Shown here one piece after another: positions 10,689 to 17,904 of a stretch of 64,000 nt of DNA. The notes beneath the pieces were generated by a model. That model saw only the letters and a list, made by a program, of their open reading frames with translations, did not search any database and was not told where the DNA came from. This DNA comes from Candidatus Accumulibacter similis (GTDB lineage: Bacteria > Pseudomonadota > Gammaproteobacteria > Burkholderiales > Rhodocyclaceae): contig CP054595.1 of NCBI GenBank assembly GCA_013347225.1, positions 1,736,001 through 1,800,000 of the forward strand, written 5' to 3'. Position 1 is the stretch's first letter. Each line of letters starts with the position of its first letter. The position numbers and the translations under genes are program-made.

Positions 10689-11624
10689 ATGATGGCAATA
10701 CTCAAGGAATTCGGCGAACTGCTGGTGAGTTCGCGGCCCGGGCAGGCGTGCGAAGTGGTCAATGAGATGCGCGAGGGCGCGGTACAGTGTCTCGGTCCGC
10801 ACGGTCTGCACCGCATGGCCTACAGTGAATGGGGCGATGCCGCCAATCCGCGGGTCCTCGTCTGCGTTCATGGGCTGACCCGCAACGGCAGCGATTTCGA
10901 TGTCTTGGCGAACGCGCTGGCCAACGACTACCGTGTCGTCTGTCCTGACATCGTTGGCCGCGGGCGCAGCGATCGCCTGCCCTTTGCCGACGACTATGCG
11001 CTGCCGGTGTACGCCAACGACGTCATGACGCTGATCGCCCGCCTCGGCGTCGATGCGGTGGACTGGCTCGGGACCTCGATGGGTGGACTGATCGGCATGT
11101 TCCTGTCGAGCCTGCCGGGGTCGCCGATCAGACGCATGGTACTCAACGACGTCGGTCCGGTGATCGCCATGGATGCCCTGCAGCGAATCGGCGAATACCT
11201 CGGCAAGGCGCCCGATTTTCCCGACCTCGCCGCCGCCGAAGCCTACGTGCGAGTTGTCTGTGCGCCCTTCGGCAATCTCACGGATGCGCAGTGGCGTTAC
11301 ATGGCAGCCGTCGGAACGCGGCGCAAGGCCGACGGCAGCCTCGAGATGAACTACGATCGGGCGATTGCGCAGCCTTACCAGAAGGCCTATCTCGAGGCCA
11401 AGGACATCAACCTGTGGCCACTCTACGACGCCATCGGCTGCCCGACCCTGGTCCTGCGCGGCGCGCAGTCGGACATCCTGCTGCATGACACGGCCGTCGA
11501 GATGACGACGCGCGGGCCGCGGGCGCAGTTGGTCGAGGTGGCGGGCGTCGGGCATGCCCCGATGTTCCTCGACGAACTGCAGGTGCGGATCGTCCAGGAC
11601 TTCCTGCTCGCCGGGCAGGGCTGA
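10689..11624 (+). CDS. Alpha/beta-fold hydrolase
   Basis: A 311-residue alpha/beta hydrolase. The oxyanion-hole region VCVHGLTRNGSDFDVL, the nucleophile elbow GTSMGG and the C-terminal catalytic His in GVGHAPMFLDE are present; the acid is probably Asp in RGAQSDILLHD. Substrate is not predictable; esters or acyl-CoA-derived compounds fit the neighbourhood. Two ATGs at 10689 and 10692 are both plausible. Immediately downstream are remnants of an acyl-CoA ligase and an SDR gene, so this may be the surviving member of a decayed lipid-metabolism cluster. Confidence 0.88.
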   Translation: MMAILKEFGELLVSSRPGQACEVVNEMREGAVQCLGPHGLHRMAYSEWGDAANPRVLVCVHGLTRNGSDFDVLANALANDYRVVCPDIVGRGRSDRLPFADDYALPVYANDVMTLIARLGVDAVDWLGTSMGGLIGMFLSSLPGSPIRRMVLNDVGPVIAMDALQRIGEYLGKAPDFPDLAAAEAYVRVVCAPFGNLTDAQWRYMAAVGTRRKADGSLEMNYDRAIAQPYQKAYLEAKDINLWPLYDAIGCPTLVLRGAQSDILLHDTAVEMTTRGPRAQLVEVAGVGHAPMFLDELQVRIVQDFLLAGQG

Positions 11625-11667
11625 GCGACCAGCCGCGCGCGACCGTGTGCTGCGCGCCTTGCGAAAA

Positions 11668-11745
11668 GTGAACCTGGCGCATCTGCTGGCGCGTACCGCC
11701 GGGGTCTTCCCCGAGCGACCGGCACTGCTTGGTTGGAGGGCACGC
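11668..11745 (+). pseudogene. Relic: 5' end of an AMP-binding acyl-CoA synthetase gene
   Basis: From GTG 11668 the frame reads VNLAHLLARTAGVFPERPAL, which closely resembles the first residues of long-chain acyl-CoA synthetases (NLAHLLxRTAxxFPxRPAL). Similarity stops after about 24 residues and no AMP-binding motif follows. I read this as a leftover 5' end after deletion. Confidence 0.5.
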
Positions 11746-11813
11746 CATCTGCTCGGGAAGGCGCTGAAGACCGGGTTGCGGTGGCAGTGCACCGAGCCAG
11801 GGGAGAACCGGGA

Positions 11814-12225
11814 ATGGGCGGACGACTGCAGGACAAGGTGGCGATCATCACCGGCAGCGGCTCGGTGGGGCCGGGTTGGGGCAATGGCAAGGCGATGTCG
11901 GTGCTTTTTGCCCGCGAGGGTGCGCGCGTGGTGGGGGTCGATATCGACGCCGCGGCTGCGGCGGCCACGCAGGAGCTCATAGAGCTGCGTCCTGCCCGGC
12001 CCGATGAACACGCCGCTGGTGCATGCGGCGCTGACCAGGGTCCATGGCGAGGAAGGCGATATCGACAACCTGTTTCGCCGGCGGGACGCGCAGTGTCCGC
12101 TGGGCCGCATGGGCGACGCCTGGGATACCGCTTGCGCGGCACTGTTTCTCGCCTCGGACGAGGCGAAGTACATCACCGCCACCGAGTTGCTGGTCGATGG
12201 CGGCCCGTCGGCACGTTTTGCCTGA
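11814..12225 (+). pseudogene. SDR-family oxidoreductase, internally deleted and frameshifted
   Basis: The ATG at 11814 opens a classical SDR N-terminus: LQDKVAIITGSGSVGPGWGNGKA then FAREGARVVGVDID, i.e. the cofactor-binding beta-alpha-beta unit. Around 11980-12004 the homology jumps, in another frame, to an SDR C-terminus: PLGRMGDAWDTACAALFLASDEAKYITATELLVDGG, ending at 12225. The central 120-130 residues, including the YxxxK active site, are missing. A functional SDR would be about 250 residues; this is non-functional. Confidence 0.82.
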
Positions 12226-12449
12226 ACGGTCGTGAGGAAATCGTCGCGCGCGGGCCGAGGTGTGCGGCGCGATGACGCGAACGACGCGACACTGCAGGTG
12301 GATGGGCGACGCGTGAGCGACCGGGCAGCGCAACACGTCGGGCGCGCAGTGGGCTGATGCACACAGTGTGCGGCTGTCGGCACCTCGGCGGCAGCCATGC
12401 GACGTGGCACGTCGGGCTGGGCCGGTCCCGCCCAGCCACCGTCGGGCGA

Positions 12450-13775
12450 TTACGCCAGGCAGCGTATCAGGCCCGGGATTTCGCCGAAGTCGTCGAACCA
12501 GATGGGGCGTACGCCCATTGACACGTACCTCGCCGCTGCGAGGGCGACCTCGTCGGCTGTGGCGGCCGCGAACCGACCGTCACCGGGCCAGCGCAGGAGC
12601 GCGTAATGGTAGCGGCCCGGCAGGGCGCGCGCAGCCTGGCGCAGCAGTTCATTCATAGCTTCGTCATCGAATGAACAGCCAACGTAGAGCGCGTGACGGA
12701 CGGGATTCGCCAGGCATCTGGCGAACACCTCGCCGACGATCCCTGCCGGGCTGCCGCCGTACGTCCTCGTGTACTGCGAGGTGGCGAACACGAACTGTAC
12801 TTTGGCGATCAGGAACAGCCGCCGCGGCGTATAGCCGTGCAGGTGATAGATCGGCTGGTGGAGGCCATGCGGACCCCTCTCGCGAGCGAGTTGATTGGGG
12901 TCGCCGGCGACCTGATCGCCGCGCATGGCGTAGGCAGCACGTGCCACGCCGGCCTCATCGAGGGCTTCACCCATCAGGTCGTCGAAATTGTAGGTGATGA
13001 TCGCGTCCCAGCCCGGAAACAGTCCGCCTCGGTCGGTTACCTCGATCGGTGCGGCGAGTTCGGCAATGGCCCGGTGGATGGCGCCGGGGCGACGCTGCCC
13101 CTCGTAGAGAATCCCGGTCAGGTCGGTGAAGAGCGCCTGGCCGAGGAACTCGTGACAGATCTGTGCGCCTTCCATGAGTGTTTCGATGTCCGCCGTGCCG
13201 GCGTCGATCAGTGCCAGCACTGCCCGCGCGCGCGACGCGGCGTCTGCCGGCAGGCGCTCGCGACCCGTAACCACCCGTCGGTACTCCAGGTTGTCCGGCG
13301 TGCTTTCCGGGGTCAGCCGCATCTCGCAGATGTCCCGGCCATGCTCCGCGAGGTGCGCCAGCAACCGCCGCACCAGCTCCGCCCAGGAAGGGCCTCCGGC
13401 GTCCATCGTCGCCCCGGCGCCGATGACCACCGACAGGCACGATGCGCGGCGTATCCAGCGCATCAGCCCGAGGTCGAGATCCCTCTGCCGGGGACCCAGT
13501 GCAGCGCGAAATGGCTCGAAAGAAGCGGTCAGCCAGCGCGCCTTGACTGCCCCTTCTCCCAAGTGTTCGCCATCGACCGGCGGCCCGGCTTGGCGCTGTC
13601 TGGCGTGTGCCAGTTGCCGGGCGCGGTACAGGCCGTTGATCTGCGTTTCGACTTCGAAGAAAGCCGACCCGATCTCGTCGGCTTCAACGAGGCGGGCAAA
13701 CGCTTCCGGCTGCCAGTGCCGCGAGGCAAAGAAGCTGACCCAGTCGCGGCGACGTTTCGATGGTCCGACGATCAT
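12450..13775 (-). CDS. SIR2-like domain protein, possible defence NADase
   Basis: A 441-residue protein with a SIR2_2-type core from about residue 135: CLSVVIGAGATMDAGGPSW (nucleotide-binding GAG), IITYNFDDLM (Asn/Asp pair), IYHLHGYT (catalytic-type His) and YVGCSFDDEAMNELL. SIR2-like proteins of this sort occur in anti-phage systems, where they deplete NAD. The first 130 residues match nothing I know and may sense or oligomerise. The start at 13775 has GGGAGAA 6 bases upstream; a longer frame starts at 13883. No partner defence gene is adjacent, and the flanks are a pseudogene and a gene-poor stretch, as expected in a variable spot. Confidence 0.8.
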   Translation of the reverse strand: MIVGPSKRRRDWVSFFASRHWQPEAFARLVEADEIGSAFFEVETQINGLYRARQLAHARQRQAGPPVDGEHLGEGAVKARWLTASFEPFRAALGPRQRDLDLGLMRWIRRASCLSVVIGAGATMDAGGPSWAELVRRLLAHLAEHGRDICEMRLTPESTPDNLEYRRVVTGRERLPADAASRARAVLALIDAGTADIETLMEGAQICHEFLGQALFTDLTGILYEGQRRPGAIHRAIAELAAPIEVTDRGGLFPGWDAIITYNFDDLMGEALDEAGVARAAYAMRGDQVAGDPNQLARERGPHGLHQPIYHLHGYTPRRLFLIAKVQFVFATSQYTRTYGGSPAGIVGEVFARCLANPVRHALYVGCSFDDEAMNELLRQAARALPGRYHYALLRWPGDGRFAAATADEVALAAARYVSMGVRPIWFDDFGEIPGLIRCLA

Positions 13776-14562
13776 TTCGCGTTCTCCCGACAGCCAAAAG
13801 GGGTGGCCAGGCAGCGAGTCGCCGCTCCCGGCAGGCGGCAGCGGTGCTGGTTCGGTGGTCAATCGCAATCGGTGACGCCGCACGATGCGGGCCGACGGAA
13901 TCGTCCGGGCCAGCTTCGCCGCGCGGAATTCTCATGGCTGACGCCGGGTGTCGGCACCCTGACCCTGTTGACCTGTCGCTTTCCCGCCCGCTCGCTACGA
14001 CACCAGTCCTCCTGAAAAGCTCCTCGCTGGCCCCTGGCGAAAGCCCGGCGATCCCCCCTTGCACATTCAAGGCGGCCAAGCTTCCCCGCGGACATCCAGA
14101 GCCGCTTTGACGCGTCCTCTTGCGGCCGCCGGTCAGAAGTTGCAGGGCGTGCCAACCGACCACATATCAACGTCTCACTGTCCGGTCGTATCCTGGTCAG
14201 CCACGTTGCAGTACTGCTGGAAAGATTGGTGACGCCAATCCACAAGCCACAAGCAAACCGCAGAAAGGAGAGTCTTGCCCATGTTGTCGCAGTGTCCAGA
14301 AGAATTGAACAGTGTTGCTGCCATGGGATCATATTGGTCCTTATTGCGCCTCGCCTGTCCTGGCGCGGGAGAAGATGATCACTGCGGCGCTCGCCGGCAG
14401 CTGCTGCGCCGGGATCATACGATGTGGCGAGCGAAGGCAGGCGATGATGTGTCGTTGCCGGTTCGTCGCGGGTGAGCAGGGGGCCCTGCTGCTGGCGGAA
14501 AGGAGCGGTCGTCCCACGTGCAGGGCTTTTCGCGAAGGCGGTGCACGCTGCCGCGCGGGAGC
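13776..14562. other. Gene-poor stretch between the SIR2 gene and the ssrS terminator
   Basis: About 790 bases with no recognisable gene on either strand. Short frames exist, for example one at 14275-14475 (plus) with AGGAGAG nearby, but their translations match no family and codon use is not typical of the neighbours. The composition is a little less GC-rich than the genes around, so it may be the remains of earlier insertions. Confidence 0.5.
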
Positions 14563-14595
14563 AAAAAAAAAACGCGGAACCGATGGTTCCGCGTT
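14563..14595 (-). terminator. Strong intrinsic terminator downstream of the 6S RNA
   Basis: AACGCGGAACC (14571-14581) pairs perfectly with GGTTCCGCGTT (14585-14595) around a 3-base loop, and on the minus strand it is followed by a run of ten T residues. It stops transcription coming from ssrS and the zap genes. Confidence 0.9.
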
Positions 14596-14602
14596 GTTGA
14601 AT

Positions 14603-14787
14603 GTTGTCCCCGCGAGTGCCGTCAGGCCGGCATCCTGAACCTGGGTTCAGTTAGGTCACTTCCCTTCCGCATCAGGTACGCCCGACATTTGGGGCGCACA
14701 CAACAGCGGTTTCCATGGTCCGCGACCAATGCCAATTTGCATTGGTTCAAGGAATCTATGACCTTAACGAACACCGCAGGGAACTCT
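14603..14787 (-). ncRNA. ssrS: 6S RNA
   Basis: The minus strand carries the betaproteobacterial 6S RNA pattern. The 5' part has CCCTGCGGTGTTCG and TTCCTTGAACC; the 3' part has CTGAACCCAGGTTCAGGATG, then CCGGCCTGACGGCACTCGCGGGGACA. The ends can pair (CCC-GCG-GTG with CAC-CGC-GGG), giving the closing stem around a central bubble. 6S RNA binds the sigma-70 holoenzyme and mimics an open promoter in stationary phase. Its place directly downstream of zapA and upstream of a terminator is conserved in proteobacteria. Exact ends are estimated to within about 5 bases. Confidence 0.85.
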
Positions 14788-14808
14788 GCTGGAGCCCAGA
14801 ACCGGCAC

Positions 14809-15141
14809 TCACTCCGACTTCAGAACCGCGTCGAGCTCGGTCTCCATGAAGGAAATTCTACGCCTAAGCGTTTCCATGTCCAGACCTATTTCAGATTCAA
14901 TTTTCTGATGGTCGGCAACGAATCCCTGATCGAGTCCGAGGTGTTCGTGGGCGATGTTGAGGGCAGCCATGACGGCGATTCTTTCGGCGATGTTGCTCCG
15001 CGTCTTTTCGGCGATGTCCCGCATCTTGCCGTCGACATAGCTGGCGGCCTTGAGCAGCGCGCTCCGCTGGTCGGGCGGGCAGGCGACCCGGTACTCCTTC
15101 CCGAGCAGGGTGATGTCGAGAAAACTGGCTTCGTTGGGCAT
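14809..15141 (-). CDS. zapA: Cell division protein ZapA
   Basis: A 110-residue ZapA. The N-terminal domain has LDITLLGKEYRVACPPDQRSALLKAA and DGKMRDIAEKTR, followed by the family signature ERIAVMAALNIAHE and a C-terminal coiled coil. ZapA bundles FtsZ protofilaments at the division site. The start at 15141 (MPNEASF) excludes an unrelated upstream frame. The zapB-like gene lies 13 bases upstream and 6S RNA directly downstream, the usual order. Confidence 0.94.
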   Translation of the reverse strand: MPNEASFLDITLLGKEYRVACPPDQRSALLKAASYVDGKMRDIAEKTRSNIAERIAVMAALNIAHEHLGLDQGFVADHQKIESEIGLDMETLRRRISFMETELDAVLKSE

Positions 15142-15154
15142 CGTTGCGGGTCTT

Positions 15155-15355
15155 TCAGCTCTGGCCTTCGGGCAGTTGCGCGGCGAGCTCTTCCAGGCGG
15201 ACCGCGGCCGCCGCCATGCGCTCGGCAAGACGGTTCCTGTCGTTCTCCGCGGCGGTGAGCTGCTCGCGCAGCTGTTCGTTCTCACTGCGCAGGTTGCGGC
15301 AGAGCGCGATCACCTGGGCCACCTTGCTCTCGAGTGCGTTGAGTTCATTCAGCAT
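15155..15355 (-). CDS. ZapB-like / TIGR02449-type coiled-coil protein
   Basis: A 66-residue, almost entirely coiled-coil protein (LNALESKVAQVIALCRNLRS, then ENEQLREQLTAAENDRNRLAERM). Proteins of this size and heptad pattern are found directly upstream of zapA in beta- and gammaproteobacteria and are likely division-linked. Sequence alone cannot separate a true ZapB from the TIGR02449 family. Confidence 0.8.
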   Translation of the reverse strand: MLNELNALESKVAQVIALCRNLRSENEQLREQLTAAENDRNRLAERMAAAAVRLEELAAQLPEGQS

Positions 15356-15465
15356 GGCCCGGACTATAGATTCAAGAGGCGCGTCCGGTCAAGGCGCAGA
15401 TCGGGGCGCCATGTTCCGGACAGGGTTGCGGGTGCGCCGCATGCAGTCCGGGCTGCAACCGCCGC

Positions 15466-17241
15466 TCAGCTGGGCGGCTGCGATGAGGCCGCCGCAGGTC
15501 TGGCGGGATTCGTCTCTGACCGCTGGCGGGCCTGCTTGCGACGGTACATGTCGGCGTCCGACTGCTGGACGAGCGACTCGACGTCGTTGCCATCATCCGG
15601 ATACATCGCCAGCCCGACCGAGGCGCCGGTTCCGGGTGCCGCTGCCGTCGGGTCGATGGCCAGCAGTGGTGCGCTGAGAATCTCTTCGAGGTTGGCGCGG
15701 GCGCTTTCGGCGTCGTCGCGACTGTGTACGGCGTCGAGCATGACCACGAACTCGTCACCGGCGTAGCGTCCGACGAGGTCGCGGCTGCGCAGCCCGGCGC
15801 GCATGCGGCGTGCCATTTCCTGCAGTACCTTGTCGCCGACGTCGTGACCGAAGCGGTCGTTGATGTGCTTGAAGTCGTTGAGGTCGACGAACAGGATGGC
15901 AAATGGGCGCGGTTCAGGTCGCTCTTTCTGCCGCGCCAGCCGCTCGTCCACCCGGCGCAGGAAGGCCTCGCGGTTGGCTAGGCCGGTCAGGCGGTCGCTG
16001 AGCAATCTGGTCTGCATCAGGCGAAAGCTCTTGGCCAGATCACCGATCTCGTCGCTGCGGGTGACGTCGAAAGCAGTGTTGAGGTCACCATCGCCGATCC
16101 GGCGTGCCGCGAGGGCCAACTGCCGGAGATCGTGGGCCACCACCGAGAGCACCATGAAGCCGAGGGCGACGGTCAGCAGCGAGGCGAACAGGGCAACGAT
16201 CGCCATCCGTTCGAAGTTCTTCGTCACCTCGCCGAGGAAATCTGCACGTGGCACGGCGGTGACGATGATCCAGTCGAGGCCGGCCGTGTCGCGGATGCGC
16301 GCGTAGGCGGCCTCGATCTGCTGCCCGTCGGCACCGGCGAAGACCGCGGTACGCGGTTGCGCCCCGTCGCCAGCATCGCGCACCAGCTTGTCGATCGCGC
16401 GATGCGTGGCGACGATCAGCGGGTCGTCGCTGTCGCTGGCGTTGAGCCGCGCGTTGCCGCCGCTCGCGTCCCGCCGCAGGTGCGGTCCACGCGACGTGCC
16501 GATCAGGTTGCCATCGGTCTCGACGACGTAGGCGATGCCGTTTGGACTCAGCTTGAGCGAGCGCAGGAAGTCGTTGACGTGTTGCAGCGAGAGATCAGTG
16601 GCGACAACGCCCTGAAACTCGTCGCGCGCGTTGCTGACTCGGCGGGCGCGAGTCGCGACGAGCTCCTCGGTCTTGAAGTCGATATAGACCGCCGTCCAGG
16701 TGTGCAGGGGTGCGTGCTGGCCAGACTTGAACCAGGGCCGCTCGCGCGGTTCGAAGATGCGCGTCTCGCGCACCGGGTCGCGCAGCTCGCCGCTGATGCC
16801 AGTGAAGCGGTGGATCGTTCGTGGGCCCTCGCCGCGCGTGCGCAGGCGCAGTTCGGCCTCGCTCGCGGAATGTCGCCAGAGCCCGAAGAATTGGCCGTTG
16901 CGATCGCCGTAGTAGGCGTAGTTGTTGGGCTCACGGTGCACCGAGGTCGCGAGCCAGAAACGCGTGCGCAGATTGTCGAGGTCGTCTGCGACATTGTCAG
17001 GGGCGGCGACGTCGGCTGGAAACGCGGTTTCGAGGACGGCGCTCGACCCCGAGACGTGTCGCTCGGCGGCCTGCGCGATACGGTACACCATCTCGGAAAG
17101 CAACTGCTTCGACAGCGTATCGACAGCGACCCGACCCGCGGCGTAGGAGAGGCTGCCGATCGTCGCCGCCAGCAGCAGTACCAGGAGCACATACGGCAGC
17201 GTCAGCATCTGGCGCAGTGACAGGAATTGCAGCAGCTTCAT
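15466..17241 (-). CDS. Membrane diguanylate cyclase with Cache, HAMP and GGDEF domains
   Basis: A 591-residue sensor. TM1 (MLTLPYVLLVLLLAATIGSL) and TM2 (MAIVALFASLLTVALGFMVL) bracket a periplasmic Cache-type domain of about 310 residues. A HAMP domain follows (LALAARRIGDGDLNTAFDVTRSDEIGDLA), then a GGDEF domain from DRLTGLANREAFLRRV. The active-site motif is AGDEF (YAGDEFVV), a common functional variant. It would make c-di-GMP from GTP in response to an external ligand. There is no EAL domain. A palindromic region lies upstream. Confidence 0.92.
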   Translation of the reverse strand: MKLLQFLSLRQMLTLPYVLLVLLLAATIGSLSYAAGRVAVDTLSKQLLSEMVYRIAQAAERHVSGSSAVLETAFPADVAAPDNVADDLDNLRTRFWLATSVHREPNNYAYYGDRNGQFFGLWRHSASEAELRLRTRGEGPRTIHRFTGISGELRDPVRETRIFEPRERPWFKSGQHAPLHTWTAVYIDFKTEELVATRARRVSNARDEFQGVVATDLSLQHVNDFLRSLKLSPNGIAYVVETDGNLIGTSRGPHLRRDASGGNARLNASDSDDPLIVATHRAIDKLVRDAGDGAQPRTAVFAGADGQQIEAAYARIRDTAGLDWIIVTAVPRADFLGEVTKNFERMAIVALFASLLTVALGFMVLSVVAHDLRQLALAARRIGDGDLNTAFDVTRSDEIGDLAKSFRLMQTRLLSDRLTGLANREAFLRRVDERLARQKERPEPRPFAILFVDLNDFKHINDRFGHDVGDKVLQEMARRMRAGLRSRDLVGRYAGDEFVVMLDAVHSRDDAESARANLEEILSAPLLAIDPTAAAPGTGASVGLAMYPDDGNDVESLVQQSDADMYRRKQARQRSETNPARPAAASSQPPS

Positions 17242-17367
17242 CGACGCGCATCCTCAGCGGCAGTGTGCGAAGCGGGCGATGGCTGGCCGGCGAGGAATGC
17301 GGTGGCGGCGATCGGTTTCCTTCGCATCCGCGCCGCCGACGTTGGCGAAGCTTGAGCACGGGCATCT

Positions 17368-17425
17368 CCGGACTGCTGACGACCGGTACCGGTGACCGAT
17401 GTCACGGCGCGGGTCTGCAGTCCGG
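17368..17425. repeat. Nested inverted repeats upstream of the diguanylate cyclase gene
   Basis: CCGGACTGC (17368-17376) and GCAGTCCGG (17417-17425) form a perfect 9-bp inverted pair. Between them lies the 12-bp palindrome ACCGGTACCGGT (17382-17393). The site sits between the hemerythrin gene and the cyclase gene, so it may be an operator or a stop signal. Confidence 0.45.
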
Positions 17426-17454
17426 TGACACGGGCTGCCGCAGCGCCTGTCCAA

Positions 17455-17868
17455 TCACTCGTCGTGTTGCAGGTTGGCGGCCCGGACGCTGGGAACGTAC
17501 TGGAAGTCGGCGACCAGGATGTGGTTGTAGAACCAGCCGTTGATCAGATAATTGACCTCGTCGGCGATCTCGTCGAGGGTCATCTGCTTGGCGTTCTCCA
17601 GCAGATCGTAGAGCATGCGGCGAAATTCACCGTGCAGTCGCCGATGCGCCTCCAACTCCGGATAGTTGCAGGCGGCCATCAGCTCCTCCTCCTCGCGAAA
17701 GTGCACCTTGACGTAATCGGTCAACATCACCAGCGATTTCAGAATCCTGATCTGGTCGCCGTCACCTCTGAACGTGGCAGCCAGATCGAACAACTGCCGA
17801 TGCTGCGAATCGATCATCGGCAGGCCCACCTCGATCTTTGGCGACCATTCGGCCAACTCAAAACTCAT
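17455..17868 (-). CDS. Bacteriohemerythrin
   Basis: A 137-residue four-helix di-iron O2-binding protein. Ligand motifs are visible: IDSQHRQLFDL, the HFREEEELM segment, the HRRLHGEF pair and NHILVAD near the end. It probably stores or senses O2. ATG 17868 is preferred (GGAGCAGGAA just upstream); an in-frame ATG at 17880 adds four residues. Its neighbour is a diguanylate cyclase, and hemerythrins often couple to c-di-GMP signalling, but a functional link is inferred. Confidence 0.9.
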   Translation of the reverse strand: MSFELAEWSPKIEVGLPMIDSQHRQLFDLAATFRGDGDQIRILKSLVMLTDYVKVHFREEEELMAACNYPELEAHRRLHGEFRRMLYDLLENAKQMTLDEIADEVNYLINGWFYNHILVADFQYVPSVRAANLQHDE

Positions 17869-17904
17869 TTCCTGCTCCATCCACAGTTGAATGCTCGACC
17901 CGCG

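Noticed and set aside
14275..14475. Short plus-strand frame with AGGAGAG nearby in the gene-poor stretch
   Set aside because: The peptide matches nothing known to me and has atypical composition; a chance ribosome-like site is likely.
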